Shown: positions 34,223 to 44,355, counted from the first letter of the stretch. The stretch is DNA of 64,000 bases from Actinacidiphila sp. DG2A-62 (GCF_035825295.1 NZ_JAYMGI010000002.1:5757501-5821500); one strand, 5' to 3'. Program-made: numbers and translations. Notes: generated from the letters alone by a model not told the origin.

Positions 34223-35284
34223 TCAGCGCAGCCGCGGCTGGATCTGCTCGATGAAGATGTCATGCTTCTGGTCCGCCGTGAGGTGGCACGCCGCGCCCCG
34301 CCCGGCCGGAAGCAGTGGCCGCTCGGTGCGGCACCGGTCGCCCGGTACCTGGTCGCTGAAGGTGCACCGGGTGTGGAAGGGGCAGCCGGGCGGCGGGTTC
34401 AGCAGGCTCGGCGGAGAGCCGGGGATCGGCGCCAGCGGCACGTTCACATCGGCCGACAGCCGCGGGATGGAGCCCAGCAGGCCCCAGGCGTACGGGTGCT
34501 GCGGCGTCTTGAGGATGTCGCGCACCGTGCCGCGCTCGACCGCCCGGCCCGCGTACATCACCACGACGTCGTCGGCCGTGTTGGCGATCACGCCCAGGTC
34601 GTGGGTGATCAGGATGATCGCCGTGCCGGTCTCCTGCTGGAGGTCCTTGAGCAGGTCCAGGATCTGCGCCTGCACGGTCACGTCCAGCGCGGTGGTCGGC
34701 TCGTCCGCGATCACCAGGTCGGGATCGCAGACCAGCGCCATCGCGATCATCGCGCGCTGCCGCATACCGCCGGAGAACTGGTGCGGGTAGTCGTCCACGC
34801 GAGTCTGCGGCTGGGGGATGCCCACCCGGCCGAGCATCTCGATCGCCCGCGCCCTGGCCTCCTTCTTGGACGCGCCGGTGTGCTTCATGTACGGCTCGGA
34901 GATCTGCCGGCCGACGGTGTAGTACGGCGACAGGGCGGTCAGCGAGTCCTGGAAGACCATGGACATCTTCTTGCCCCGCAGTCGCTCCAGCTCCCTCTCC
35001 GAGGCGCCGGTCAGCTCCTGGCCGTCCAGCACGATCTCCCCGCGGATGGTGGTGTTGCGCGGGTTGTGCAGGCCGAGGATCGCGAGGTTGGTCACCGACT
35101 TGCCGGAGCCGGACTCGCCCACGATGCCCAGGGTCTTGCCCCGGTCCAGGTCGAAGGACAGCCCGTCCACGGCCTTCACGGTGCCGTCCTCGGTGGCGAA
35201 CTGCACGTACAGATCGCGCACCGAGAGGAAGTGCTCGGATCCCTGAGGTGCGGGCTCGGCCTCGGGCTTCGTCAGAGTGGTCAC
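34223..35284 (-). CDS. Oligopeptide ABC ATPase (OppD/DppD type), cassette 3
   Basis: A 353-residue ATPase with Walker [15 protein letters not shown], signature [15 protein letters not shown], Walker [13 protein letters not shown] and the C-terminal cysteine motif [19 protein letters not shown], which has more spacing than in cassettes 1 and 2. GTG 35284 has AGGAG 8 nt upstream. It lies between the permease and the second ATPase. Confidence 0.92.
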   Translation of the reverse strand: MTTLTKPEAEPAPQGSEHFLSVRDLYVQFATEDGTVKAVDGLSFDLDRGKTLGIVGESGSGKSVTNLAILGLHNPRNTTIRGEIVLDGQELTGASERELERLRGKKMSMVFQDSLTALSPYYTVGRQISEPYMKHTGASKKEARARAIEMLGRVGIPQPQTRVDDYPHQFSGGMRQRAMIAMALVCDPDLVIADEPTTALDVTVQAQILDLLKDLQQETGTAIILITHDLGVIANTADDVVVMYAGRAVERGTVRDILKTPQHPYAWGLLGSIPRLSADVNVPLAPIPGSPPSLLNPPPGCPFHTRCTFSDQVPGDRCRTERPLLPAGRGAACHLTADQKHDIFIEQIQPRLR

Positions 35285-35342
35285 GGCGGGTTCTCCTACC
35301 GGCTGGTGCGCTGGTGTTCGCGGCGGGGGGTGGCTGCCGCGG

Positions 35343-36326
35343 TCACGAGAGCCGGATCCGCGGGTCGATGATGGCGTATGCGGCGTCGACGATGATGTTG
35401 AAGACGACGATGGCGCTGGCGCTGACCAGCATCACCGCCATCTCCATCGGCAGGTCCTCCTTCTGGACCGCCCCGACCGCGAGGGTACCCAGGCCGTGCA
35501 GGTTGAAGGTGGCCTCGGTGATGATCGCGCCGCCGAAGACGCTGCCGAGGTCGATGCCGAAGATCGTGATGATGGACGCTGCCGCGCCGCGCAGGGCGTA
35601 CCGGTAGAAGACGTACTTCGACCCCATGCCCTTGGCGCGCGCGGTTCTGATGTGGTCCTCGGACAACTGCTCGACCATCAGGGAGCGGGTCTGCCGGCTG
35701 TAGTTGGACCAGAAGATCACCGACATCACCAGACAGGGCAGGATCAGTCCGTTGATCGACGCGCCGGGATTGGACGTCCAGGTGGGGTCGGAACCGTTCT
35801 TCAGCCAGCCCAGGTTGTTCACGAAGAGCGCGATGGCCAGCGGGCCGATGAAGTAGATCTGCACCGAGTTGCCGAGCAGCGAGACGGAGCTGGCGACCCG
35901 GTCGAAGGACTTGCCCTGCTGCCAGGCCGACAGCATGCCCAGGCCGACGCCGATGATCAGGAACGCGGCGGAACCGCCGAGCGCCAGCGACAGCGTGGTG
36001 GGGTAGCGGTCCTTCAGCTCCGGCCAGATCATCTGGCTGTCGGCGAAGGAGTAGCCGAAGCACGGCGCCGGGCAGTTCTGGCCGTCGGGCATCTTGCGGC
36101 CGGTGAAGATGCCGCTCATGTAGTGCCAGTACTGCAGGTAGATCGGGTCGTCCAGGCCCATCCGGACCTTGATGTCGTGGACGACGTCGGGGTTGGCGCA
36201 GTTCTTGCCACAGGCCAGTTCCGCCGGGTTGGAGGGCAGAACGAAGAAGAGGAAGTACGTGACGGCGCTGATGGCCACCAGGATCACGATCGCGCCCAGA
36301 ACGCGTCGTGTGAGGAAACGGAGCAT
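35343..36326 (-). CDS. Oligopeptide ABC permease (OppB/DppB type), cassette 3
   Basis: A 327-residue permease starting MLRFLTRRVLGAIVILVA, with a longer periplasmic loop than the cassette 1 and 2 proteins, including cysteines (ACGKNCANP, NCPAPCFGY) that could form disulfides. EAA motif EDHIRTARAKGMGSKYVFYR. It follows the binding-protein gene after a 16-bp-stem hairpin. Confidence 0.9.
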   Translation of the reverse strand: MLRFLTRRVLGAIVILVAISAVTYFLFFVLPSNPAELACGKNCANPDVVHDIKVRMGLDDPIYLQYWHYMSGIFTGRKMPDGQNCPAPCFGYSFADSQMIWPELKDRYPTTLSLALGGSAAFLIIGVGLGMLSAWQQGKSFDRVASSVSLLGNSVQIYFIGPLAIALFVNNLGWLKNGSDPTWTSNPGASINGLILPCLVMSVIFWSNYSRQTRSLMVEQLSEDHIRTARAKGMGSKYVFYRYALRGAAASIITIFGIDLGSVFGGAIITEATFNLHGLGTLAVGAVQKEDLPMEMAVMLVSASAIVVFNIIVDAAYAIIDPRIRLS

Positions 36327-36378
36327 CGGTGAGGCTCTTCCGTGGGGGCGCGGGCGGCGGCCGCGCGGTCAGGTCCGG

Positions 36379-36418
36379 GGGCGGCCGGTCCCGGCTGGTG
36401 CGCCGGGACCGGCCGCCC
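36379..36418 (-). terminator. Hairpin after binding-protein gene, cassette 3 (attenuator)
   Basis: A 16-bp perfect stem (arms 36379-36394 and 36403-36418) and 8-nt loop lie directly downstream of the binding-protein stop at 36429 and upstream of the permease, as in the two other cassettes. Confidence 0.65.
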
Positions 36419-36428
36419 TTGCGGCGTG

Positions 36429-38219
36429 TTACTTCTTGACGTACACGGTGTTGGCGTTGATGACGCCGGTCACCGAGTTGTAGGTGACGCCGCCCAGGCC
36501 CTCGCCGTAGATGTTGAAGTACTTGTCGTACAGGAACGGCACCTGCGCGGTGTCCGTCTGCAGCGAGTACTCCGACAGCTTCTCCCAGTCGGCGGTCTGC
36601 TGCTTGAGGTCGGTCTCCGCCTTGATGCGGTCGATCTCGGAGTTGATGTGCGGGTCGTTCAGGAACGAGTAGTTGTTCGTCCCGTCCTGCAGGTTGCGGC
36701 CGTCCATGGTCGGCGGGACCACGGTCGAGGCGTTCGGCCAGTCCGCGCCCCAGCCGGTGCGGTAGATGTCGTACTGGTTGTTCACCTTGCCGACCACCGT
36801 GTAGTACGAGGTCGGGTCGATCGCCTTGCGCACGACCTGGAAGCCCGCCTTCTGCAGCGCGTTCGCGATGGTCAGCGAGATGTTCTGCCAGCGCGGGGTG
36901 TTCGCGTAGGCGAAGACCAGCTTCGGGTGCGGCTGGCCGGCCTCCTTCAGCAGCTCCTTGGCCTTCTCGACGTCACCGGTCGGCTTGTCGAGCTTGCCGA
37001 ACGGGTCGAACTTCTTCCAGCCGGCGATGGTCGGGCTGAGCAGCGTGGTGCCGAGGTCGCCCTGGGCCGCGCCGCCGAACGCCTGCTGCACCTGCGACAT
37101 CGGGAACGCGTAGGCGATCGCCTGGCGCACCTTCGGGTCGGTGATGCGCTTGGTGTTGATGTCGAGGGTCTCGACGTACGGCTGGTACTGGTTGATCGAC
37201 CGCGACTTGTACTTCGGGTCGGTGACCAGCGACTGCATCACCGACGGGTCGGCGACACCGGACAGGTCGAGCGCGTACTTGTCCGAGCCGGCTCCGGCCT
37301 GCAGCCGCTGCGACAGGCTGGGCTGCTCGATGCCGAGCTGGAAGTTCCAGGTGTCGGGGTACGCGTTGCGGATCGGGTCGGTGGCCGGGTCCCAGTTGGG
37401 GTTCCGCTTGAAGACCAGCGACTTGCCCGGCTTGTACGACGCGATCTCGTAGGGGCCGGAGGAGACCGGGTGGTTGTTGTACGCGCCCTTGTCGTCCTTG
37501 GCCTTCGGCACCGGCGCGGTCACCGGCATCGCCATCGCGTACGGGGCGTCCGCGTGCGGCGTCTTGAAGTGGAAGACGATCGTCTTGTCGTCCGGCGTCG
37601 CCAGAATGGTGTCCGGGATCTCCTGGCCGGAGTACGGGCCCTTGTACAGCTTGCGGTAGTCAGGACCGTACAGCCACGACTGGATGTACTGCGGACCCTG
37701 CGTCTCGAAGTCGGCGAAGAGCCGCTCGATGCTGTACTTGATGTCCTTGGACGTGATCGCCGAGCCGTCCTGGAACTTGATGCCGTCCTTCAGCGTGTAC
37801 GTCCAGGTCTTGCCGCCGTCCGACATCTTGCCGGTGTCGGTGGCGAGGTCGCCGACCAGCACGGTCTTGCCGCTGGTGGGGTCGATCTTGTAGCCGGTGA
37901 GCGTGCGCGCGTAGAGCACGGATATCGACAGCTGGTCGCTCACGTACTGCTGAGCGGGGTCCAGGTAGTCGTCGCCGGCCTGGTTCAGGTCGTTGACCGT
38001 TCCGCCCTTGACCGCCCCCGGGACGGCGGGCGCCGGGCCCTTGGAGTCCGCGGCCGTGCCGAGGCCGTAGTTCGGCACCGGAGCCTTGGTCGGAGCCGCA
38101 CTGCCCCCCTTGGTGCCGGTGTCGCCACCGCCACCGCCGCCGCTGCTGCACGCCGCGGTCAGCGACAGTGCGCTGGCCGCCACGATGGCAGCCGCCAAGC
38201 GAGCTCTGCTGTTTCTCAT
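36429..38219 (-). CDS. Oligopeptide-binding lipoprotein, cassette 3
   Basis: A 596-residue lipoprotein with lipobox ...LTAACSSG, a Gly/Lys/Pro linker, then GGTVNDLNQAGDDYLDPAQQ. Family blocks are LKDGIKFQDGSAITSKDIKY and DPKVRQAIAYAFPMSQVQQ. It belongs to a different subgroup from the cassette 1 and 2 receptors. ATG 38219 has AGGA about 5 nt upstream; the longer frame to 38252 lacks a leader match. It is second in its operon, which is the organisation reported for bldK of S. coelicolor, though I cannot tell orthology from sequence alone. Confidence 0.88.
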   Translation of the reverse strand: MRNSRARLAAAIVAASALSLTAACSSGGGGGGDTGTKGGSAAPTKAPVPNYGLGTAADSKGPAPAVPGAVKGGTVNDLNQAGDDYLDPAQQYVSDQLSISVLYARTLTGYKIDPTSGKTVLVGDLATDTGKMSDGGKTWTYTLKDGIKFQDGSAITSKDIKYSIERLFADFETQGPQYIQSWLYGPDYRKLYKGPYSGQEIPDTILATPDDKTIVFHFKTPHADAPYAMAMPVTAPVPKAKDDKGAYNNHPVSSGPYEIASYKPGKSLVFKRNPNWDPATDPIRNAYPDTWNFQLGIEQPSLSQRLQAGAGSDKYALDLSGVADPSVMQSLVTDPKYKSRSINQYQPYVETLDINTKRITDPKVRQAIAYAFPMSQVQQAFGGAAQGDLGTTLLSPTIAGWKKFDPFGKLDKPTGDVEKAKELLKEAGQPHPKLVFAYANTPRWQNISLTIANALQKAGFQVVRKAIDPTSYYTVVGKVNNQYDIYRTGWGADWPNASTVVPPTMDGRNLQDGTNNYSFLNDPHINSEIDRIKAETDLKQQTADWEKLSEYSLQTDTAQVPFLYDKYFNIYGEGLGGVTYNSVTGVINANTVYVKK

Positions 38220-38326
38220 GAATTCCTGCCTGTCAGTGGACTGAACTGCCATCGATGCCGAGGTCCGTGCCCGCAGGAGACCGGGCCGGTTCCGACGACC
38301 TGGACAACTTGATTCGAGCTAGCGCA

Positions 38327-39358
38327 CTAGCGGAGGGTCTTGGGGTCGAGAGCGTCCCGGACCGAGTCCCCCAGCAGGTTGAAGGCGACCACGAACAGGG
38401 CCATCGCGATGCCGGGGAAGAACATGAAGGTGATGTCGCTCTGGTAGTACTCGGCGCCGGTCTGGAAGAGCAGACCCCAGTCCGGGGTCGGCGGGAGCAT
38501 GCCGACGCCGAGGAACGACAGACCGGCCTCGGCGGTCACGAAGACCGGGAGCATCAGCGTGGTCTGCACCAGGATGGTGCTCCACAGGTTCGGCAACAGC
38601 TCCTTGGTGATGATCCGCCAGGAGGACGCGCCGCTGATCCGGGCCGCTTCGACGAACTCGCGTTCGCGCAGGCTCAGCACCTGCGCGCGCACCAGTCGGC
38701 CGATGCTCATCCAGCCGAGCAGGAACTGCACGCCGACCAGCACCACCGGGCGCACCCACCACGGCTCCTGATCGCCGACCCCGACGAACAGCGCGATGGC
38801 CACGGGGGAGAAGGCGATGAAGAACAGCTGCGACGGGAAGGACAGCATGAAGTCCGAGACCCGGCCCATGAAGAAGTCCGTCTTGCCGCCGAGGTAGCCC
38901 TGCGTCAGGCCGAACAGCACACCCACGACCACCGACAGCAGCGTGGTCGCCGCCGCGATCCCCAGGGAGTTGCGGATGCCGTAGAGCAGCAGGGTGAACA
39001 CGTCGCGGCCGAGCTGGGGCTCGATGCCGAACCAGTGGTCGCCGCTGATGCCGCCGTTGGGCGCGATCGGCAGGCCGTAGCTGTTGAGCAGGCCGTCGTC
39101 CTGCCCGTACAGGTCGTAGGGGTTCTTGCCGTACAGCTTCGCGATCAGTGGTGCGCCGACCGCGATGACGATGAAGAACAGAACGATGAAGGCACACACG
39201 ATGCCCGTCTTGTCCCGCTTGAAGCGCACCCACGCGAGCTGTCTCGGCGTACGTCCGGCGAGCTCCGGGGCGCCCTTCGCGCCCGGGCTGCCGGGCGTCC
39301 CCTCGGGCTCGAGGGTGAGGCCGCCGGTCTCGTCGGCAGCCTGGCTTGGACTCGTCAT
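38327..39358 (-). CDS. Oligopeptide ABC permease (OppC/DppC type), cassette 3
   Basis: A 343-residue permease, first gene of the third operon. A soluble N-terminal 45 residues precede the OppC_N block RQLAWVRFKRDKTGIVCAFI. The loop HWFGIEPQLGRDVFTLLLYG and EAA motif REFVEAARISGASSWRIITK place it in the OppC group. ATG 39358 has GGGGGA 9 nt upstream. Its promoter lies in the A/T-richer region to the right. Confidence 0.9.
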   Translation of the reverse strand: MTSPSQAADETGGLTLEPEGTPGSPGAKGAPELAGRTPRQLAWVRFKRDKTGIVCAFIVLFFIVIAVGAPLIAKLYGKNPYDLYGQDDGLLNSYGLPIAPNGGISGDHWFGIEPQLGRDVFTLLLYGIRNSLGIAAATTLLSVVVGVLFGLTQGYLGGKTDFFMGRVSDFMLSFPSQLFFIAFSPVAIALFVGVGDQEPWWVRPVVLVGVQFLLGWMSIGRLVRAQVLSLREREFVEAARISGASSWRIITKELLPNLWSTILVQTTLMLPVFVTAEAGLSFLGVGMLPPTPDWGLLFQTGAEYYQSDITFMFFPGIAMALFVVAFNLLGDSVRDALDPKTLR

Positions 39359-39847
39359 TGGTTACATCCCCCGGGACCGAGAGCGTGCGTTGCGACGCGT
39401 GTTGTGCGTCGCGGGTTGAGCGGACTTTCGCAATGGAATCAACTTCCAGTCAAGGGGGGACGGGAGGAAGAAACCTTGTTGTTTGGCATCTTGAGCGAAG
39501 GTTTGGCAGATCGTCCTCCATATGTGCTTGACATTGCTTCATCAGAACGGACAAAGGGGATATGTCCGTACGAAGCGCGTTAACATGTTGGCAACTTGAC
39601 TGTCGTGACTCCGATATACGGACCGAGCAATCTGAACAACGTACGGCCGTGCGGGTGCCGTCGGCCGGCCGGAGCTCCTGTGGGGGGCTCCGCAGGCTCC
39701 TTGTGGCCCGGTTGGGCCCGGGAACGGACGAGCCCCGCACAGCGGAGGCTGTACGGGGCACGTATACGGCGCGCGGCCGGCGGCTGGCGCCCGCCCGGGA
39801 CCGGCGCGCGGCGCGGCCCGGGATGCGGGTGGGGTACCAGTGGGGTA
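39359..39847. other. 489-bp region with cassette 3 promoter and peptidase terminator
   Basis: The left part (39420-39610) is clearly richer in A/T than the rest of the window and probably holds the promoter of the minus-strand operon; TTGACT on the minus strand near 39450 could be a -35 box. The right part holds the hairpin at 39732-39759. The overlapping short frames show no coding signature. Confidence 0.5.
39732..39759 (-). terminator. Terminator hairpin of the S9 peptidase gene
   Basis: Arms GCCCCGCACAG / CTGTACGGGGC pair over 11 positions with one mismatch, about 90 bp beyond the peptidase stop codon. Confidence 0.5.
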
Positions 39848-42289
39848 CTAGAGGCCCAGGGAGCGCTTGAGGAAGTCGACCTGGAGCAGCAGCAGATTCT
39901 CCGCCACCTGCTCCTGCGGGGTCATGTGCGTGACGCCGGACAGCGGCAGCACCTCGTGCGGCCGGCCCGCCGCCAGCAGGGCCGTGGACAGCCGCAGCGA
40001 GTGGGCCACCAGGACGTTGTCATCGGCGAGGCCGTGGATGATCATCATCGGGCGGGCCGGCTCGGCGGCGCCGACCAGGCCGGCGTCGGAGATCAGCGAG
40101 TTGCGCTCGTAGACCTCCGGCCGCTCGGCCGGGTGGCCCAGATAGCGCTCCTGGTAGTACGTGTCGTACAGCCGCAGGTCGGTGACCGGGGCGCCGACCA
40201 CGCCGGCCCGGAAGACGTCCGGGCGGCGCAGCACCGCGTTCGCCGCCAGATAGCCGCCGAAGGACCAGCCGCGGATCGCCACCCGGGCCAGATCCAGCGG
40301 ATACTCCCCGGCCAGCGCGTGCAGCGCGTCGACCTGGTCCTCCAGCGACACCGCGGCCAGCTCGAACGCCACCGCCTTCTCCCACGCGGGGGACCGGCCC
40401 GGGGTGCCGCGGCCGTCCGCCACGATCACCGCGAAGCCCTGGTCGGCGAACCACTGCGAGACCAGGTGGGCGTTGTGCGCGCGGACCACCCGCTGGCCGT
40501 GCGGGCCGCCGTACGGGTCGAGCAGCACCGGCAGCGGGCCGTCGCCCTCGCGGTAGCCCTCCGGCAGCAGCACGGCCGCCGGGATGCGCCGCTCGCCGGC
40601 CTCCGTCAGCACCGGGCGCGCGGTCAGCGAGGGCGTCTCGGCGTGCGAGGCGATCACCGCGATCTCCCCGGAGTACGTCAGGTCGCCCGCGTGCGCGCGG
40701 GTGCCCGCGTCCTGCCCGGGGCCCTGCCGGCGGTCCTGTGCCGCGGCCCCGGGGTCCTGCCGGGGGTCCTGTGCCGCGGCCCCCGTGCTCTGTCCGGCGT
40801 CCCCCGCGGCCCCCGCGTCCTGCCCCGCCTCCCGCAGCACCCGGGTCCGGGTGCCCGGCCGCTCCAGCACCGCCGACGTCAGGACGGTCAGCCCGCCCGC
40901 CCGCACCGCGTTGTGCACGCCCGGCTCGGCGGAGACGCGGACCGCGCCCGCCTCGTCCACCCGGTACACGTGCACCTCGCCGATCTCCGGGTCGGCCGCC
41001 GCGGCCCCCGCGGAGGCCGTGACCAGGATGCCGGGGCCGCTCACGTCGAGCACCGCGCGGACGTGCAGCTCGGGCCCGGTCAGCGTGCGCTCGCCGACCT
41101 TCAGCACCCGGGCCGCGCCGGACCCGCCCGGCGGTTCCTCGTCGACGATCCGGACCAGCTCGCCGGCCGGCGTCCAGGCCGGGACGCCGCCGAAGAGATC
41201 CAGCCAAATTCGATCTTCGTCCACGGCGACCGTCGCCGTGGCGCCCTTCTCCAGGTCCACCGCCAGATACCGCGTCTCGCGCTGGTCGCGGCTCACCACC
41301 AGCAGCAGCGGCGGGCCGCCGGCCGACCAGTGCACGCGCGCGAGATACGGATACCGCTCGCGGTCCCAGCGGATCTCGCGCCGCGAGCCGTCCAGACCCA
41401 GCAGGTGCAGCGTCACCTCCGCGTTGTCGGTGCCGGCCAGCGGATAGCGCACCGCGGCCGGGGCCCGGTCCGGATGCGCGGGCTGGGCGATCCACACCTC
41501 GCGCACCGGCGCCTCGTCCACCCGCGCGGCCAGCAGCGCCGAGCCGTCCGGCGCCCACCAGAAGCCGCGGCTGCGGCTCATCTCCTCGGCCGCGACGAAC
41601 TCCGCGAGCCCCCACGAGACCGTCGCCGCCGCACCGCCGTCCGTCGCCGCACCGCCGTCAGCGCCCGCGGCACCGCCGGAGCCGTCCGGGCCCTCCACCG
41701 GGTCGCCGGGCTCGGCCAGCGCCCGGTCGCCGGTGCCGTCCGCGTCGACCACCCGCAGCGAACGCCCGCTGACGTACGCCACCCGGCGGCCGTCCGGCGA
41801 CGGCCGCGGGTCGATCACCGGACCCGGGACCGCCAACTCCCTCGCCCCGTGCGCCTCCCCAGGGCCCGCCGCGCCCGCCGGCCCCTCCAGCGAGGCCGTG
41901 AAGAGCCGCCCGGACAGCGCGAAGGCGGCCATGGAGACTGCCCGGTCCACCGCGAAGGCCACGATCCCCGCCGAGCCCTCCCGGCTGCGCTCCCGCCGCG
42001 CCCGCTCGGCCGCCGGCAGGTCCTCCTCCGCCCCGCCCAGCAGCACCGCGGGATCCGCCGCCACCCGCTCGCGGCCCGTGGCGACGTCCAGCACCCACAG
42101 CAGGTGCTCGGCCTGCGCGCCCGAGCGCGCCCGGGTGAACACGACCCGCCCGGCCGCCGCCCGGTCCGCTCCCTCCCGCGACCCGTCCTGCGGCGCCCCG
42201 CCGGACGGCGCCACGACGAAGCCGCGCGGCGCCCCCAGGGTGAACCGCTGCGTCCGGGCGTGCTGTCGTGGGAATGAGAGGTACGTCAT
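39848..42289 (-). CDS. Prolyl oligopeptidase-family (S9) serine peptidase, DPP-IV-like
   Basis: An 813-residue peptidase. The N-terminal half is a beta-propeller of the DPP-IV type, the C-terminal about 260 residues an alpha/beta hydrolase. The nucleophile is in GWSFGGY, the aspartate in GLADDNVLV and the histidine in GVTHM. It cleaves dipeptides or short peptides, which fits a position beside three peptide importers. No signal peptide is seen, so it is cytoplasmic. An Ala/Gln/Asp/Pro-rich repetitive linker lies between the domains. ATG 42289 with AGGG upstream is the most likely start; the frame is open further upstream without support. Confidence 0.88.
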   Translation of the reverse strand: MTYLSFPRQHARTQRFTLGAPRGFVVAPSGGAPQDGSREGADRAAAGRVVFTRARSGAQAEHLLWVLDVATGRERVAADPAVLLGGAEEDLPAAERARRERSREGSAGIVAFAVDRAVSMAAFALSGRLFTASLEGPAGAAGPGEAHGARELAVPGPVIDPRPSPDGRRVAYVSGRSLRVVDADGTGDRALAEPGDPVEGPDGSGGAAGADGGAATDGGAAATVSWGLAEFVAAEEMSRSRGFWWAPDGSALLAARVDEAPVREVWIAQPAHPDRAPAAVRYPLAGTDNAEVTLHLLGLDGSRREIRWDRERYPYLARVHWSAGGPPLLLVVSRDQRETRYLAVDLEKGATATVAVDEDRIWLDLFGGVPAWTPAGELVRIVDEEPPGGSGAARVLKVGERTLTGPELHVRAVLDVSGPGILVTASAGAAAADPEIGEVHVYRVDEAGAVRVSAEPGVHNAVRAGGLTVLTSAVLERPGTRTRVLREAGQDAGAAGDAGQSTGAAAQDPRQDPGAAAQDRRQGPGQDAGTRAHAGDLTYSGEIAVIASHAETPSLTARPVLTEAGERRIPAAVLLPEGYREGDGPLPVLLDPYGGPHGQRVVRAHNAHLVSQWFADQGFAVIVADGRGTPGRSPAWEKAVAFELAAVSLEDQVDALHALAGEYPLDLARVAIRGWSFGGYLAANAVLRRPDVFRAGVVGAPVTDLRLYDTYYQERYLGHPAERPEVYERNSLISDAGLVGAAEPARPMMIIHGLADDNVLVAHSLRLSTALLAAGRPHEVLPLSGVTHMTPQEQVAENLLLLQVDFLKRSLGL

Positions 42290-42639
42290 AGTGGTGACCC
42301 TAGAGGGTGCCACCGACAACCGCCGCCGGATTACCTCCCGGTCCGGCCCCGCGCCCCGCCCCACCGCCGCTGACCTGCGGCACCCGCACCCCGCGCGGCG
42401 CGCGCCCGGCGGCCCGTCGCCGACCGGCCGGCCCCGCCGGATGGCTTGAACTGTTCATGCGCCCCCGCGTGCTTCCGTGCTCCGAGATATGCGGTGGCAC
42501 GGAAAGTTATGATCCGTAGCCGAGGGTGGGTAATAAGCATGTGGCAACTGACTCGACCGACGACCGGTGCCATGACCGCTGCGCTACTGCCATGACCGAC
42601 GTGACCGACGTGTCCCTGCGTACTGGGAGGTGAGCCGCT
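42290..42639. other. Divergent intergenic region, 350 bp
   Basis: Promoters for the peptidase and the small membrane protein are expected here. TATGAT at about 42509-42514 is a good -10 hexamer for the plus-strand genes. No repeat or RNA gene is seen. Confidence 0.4.
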
Positions 42640-42834
42640 GTGGCACTTTCGATTTCGGCGGTGCTGCTGCTGCTGATCATCGTGGCCCTGCTGATCCGCA
42701 GGTCCGGACTGAAGCCGGGACATGCCGTCGCCTGTGTCCTGCTCGGCTTCTACCTCGCCGGTTCCTCGTGGGCGCCGCAGATCACGGATCTCACCAACAA
42801 CGTGGCGGGCATGATCTCCGACATCAAGTTCTGA
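42640..42834 (+). CDS. Small membrane protein (64 aa)
   Basis: A 64-residue protein with two hydrophobic helices (LSISAVLLLLIIVALLI and HAVACVLLGFYLAGSSW) and a polar C-terminal tail. GTG 42640 is preceded by GGGAGGTGA at about 8 nt. It lies 51 bp before mshB on the same strand. I recognise no family; the two helices suggest a small membrane-associated factor. Confidence 0.7.
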   Translation: MALSISAVLLLLIIVALLIRRSGLKPGHAVACVLLGFYLAGSSWAPQITDLTNNVAGMISDIKF

Positions 42835-42885
42835 AAGCCACGGTCGCCGCCGCCCGGGTGCGGCCCAGGTCGTAGGCTCTCCACC

Positions 42886-43812
42886 ATGACCGACGTCATG
42901 ACCGACCTCCCCGCGCGACGGCTGCTGCTGGTTCACGCCCACCCGGACGACGAGACCATCGGCACCGGCGCGACCATGGCCAAGTACGCCGCGCAGGGGG
43001 CTCACGTCACCCTGGTCACGTGCACGCTCGGCGAGGAGGGCGAGGTGATCCCGGCGGAGCTGGCGCACCTGGCCGCCGACCGCGAGGACCGCCTGGGCGA
43101 GCACCGCATCGGCGAACTGGCCGCCGCGATGAAGGCGTTGGGCGTCACCGACCACCGCTTCCTGGGCGGCCCGGGCCGCTACCGCGACTCGGGCATGATG
43201 GGCGTCGCCACCAACGAGGCGCCGAACTGCCTGTGGCGGGCCGACCCGGACGAGGCGGCCGGCCACCTCGCGGACGTCATCCTGGAGATCCGCCCCCAGG
43301 TCCTGGTGACCTACGACTCCAACGGCGGCTACGGCCACCCCGACCACATCCAGGCGCACCGGATCGCGATGCGCGGCTACGAACTGGCCGCCGAGCGCGG
43401 CCACCGGGTGGACCGGGTCTACGAGATCTGCATGCCGCGCTCGGCGGTCCAGGCGGGCTTCGACGAACTCGCCGCCGAGGGCAGGACGTTCCCGTTCCAC
43501 TCCCTCGCCACCGTGGACGACGTGCCGGGCGTGGTGGACGACGACGAGGTCACGGTCACCGTGGACGCCTCCGCGTACACCGACCGCAAGACGGCCGCGA
43601 TGCGGGCGCACGCCAGCCAGATCGCCGTCGACGGCCCCTTCTTCGCGCTCTCCAACGACCTCGGCCAGCCCTACTTCGGCACCGAGTACTACCGCCAGGT
43701 GCACGGCGAGCCCCCGGCCGACCGCACCGACCTCTTCGGCGGCGAGAGCTACCCGCCCCCGCGGGCCGGAGCGTCCGCGTCGACCGCCGCCGCCCCCGGG
43801 GGCCACGCGTGA
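42886..43812 (+). CDS. mshB: N-acetyl-1-D-myo-inositol-2-amino-2-deoxy-glucopyranoside deacetylase
   Basis: Mycothiol biosynthesis deacetylase removing acetate from GlcNAc-Ins, a zinc enzyme of the PIG-L family. 308 residues. The zinc and catalytic motif [19 protein letters not shown] is at the N-terminus, and the third ligand region is [21 protein letters not shown] and the Pro/Ala tail close the protein. TAGGCT ends 7 nt before the ATG and there is no clear ribosome-binding site, so the mRNA may be leaderless. The stop overlaps the following gene as GTGA. Confidence 0.93.
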   Translation: MTDVMTDLPARRLLLVHAHPDDETIGTGATMAKYAAQGAHVTLVTCTLGEEGEVIPAELAHLAADREDRLGEHRIGELAAAMKALGVTDHRFLGGPGRYRDSGMMGVATNEAPNCLWRADPDEAAGHLADVILEIRPQVLVTYDSNGGYGHPDHIQAHRIAMRGYELAAERGHRVDRVYEICMPRSAVQAGFDELAAEGRTFPFHSLATVDDVPGVVDDDEVTVTVDASAYTDRKTAAMRAHASQIAVDGPFFALSNDLGQPYFGTEYYRQVHGEPPADRTDLFGGESYPPPRAGASASTAAAPGGHA

Positions 43813-44171
43813 GGCCCGGCGCGCCGCGCATCGCGGCGTACGTCCTGCTGGCGGTCCTGGCCGCGCTGGTCGCCGCCGCCGGAGGGCTGGTCTCGGGCGG
43901 CCTGTTCCCCGGCGGCCTGCTGCTGGCCCTCGCGGGCTGCGTGGCCCTGTTCTACGGCGGGTTGAAGCTCACCGGGTCCCGGATCGGCGTCGCGGTGCCG
44001 GCCGGGGTGTGGGCGATCTGCGTGGTCCTGCTCAGCTCCACCCGGCCCGAGGGCGACTTCCTGTTCGCCGCCGGCATCGGCCCGTACGTCTACCTGCTCG
44101 GCGGGGCGCTGGCCGCCGTGATCTGCGCCACCGTCCCCCAACTGCCCACCCAGGGCCGCGGCACCGTCTGA
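43809..44171 (+). CDS. DUF6113-type small membrane protein
   Basis: A 120-residue integral membrane protein with four hydrophobic helices and almost no loops. The GTG at 43809 overlaps the mshB stop codon (GTGA), so it is co-translated with mshB. I recall four-helix proteins directly after mshB in Streptomyces being annotated as DUF6113; the function is unknown. Confidence 0.7.
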   Translation: MRPGAPRIAAYVLLAVLAALVAAAGGLVSGGLFPGGLLLALAGCVALFYGGLKLTGSRIGVAVPAGVWAICVVLLSSTRPEGDFLFAAGIGPYVYLLGGALAAVICATVPQLPTQGRGTV

Positions 44172-44355
44172 CGAGCGTGCGCGGGCCCGCCGGGGACCGC
44201 CGACTTGGCGGCCGGGGGCCCGCTCGTGGTTGGGTGAACGCAAGCGATCCGCCGTGCGGGGGCTGCCCTCCGGCGACGCTCGGTATGGTGGTCGCGCCGG
44301 CGAGCCGCCCGCGGAGAACCGCGCGGGGCGGCGAAGCTAACCGGGAGAGCCTGCT

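Noticed and set aside
39450-39761. A 103-residue minus-strand gene in the cassette 3 promoter region
   Set aside because: No ribosome-binding site, no recognisable domain, and it overlaps the terminator of the peptidase gene and the A/T-rich promoter zone.
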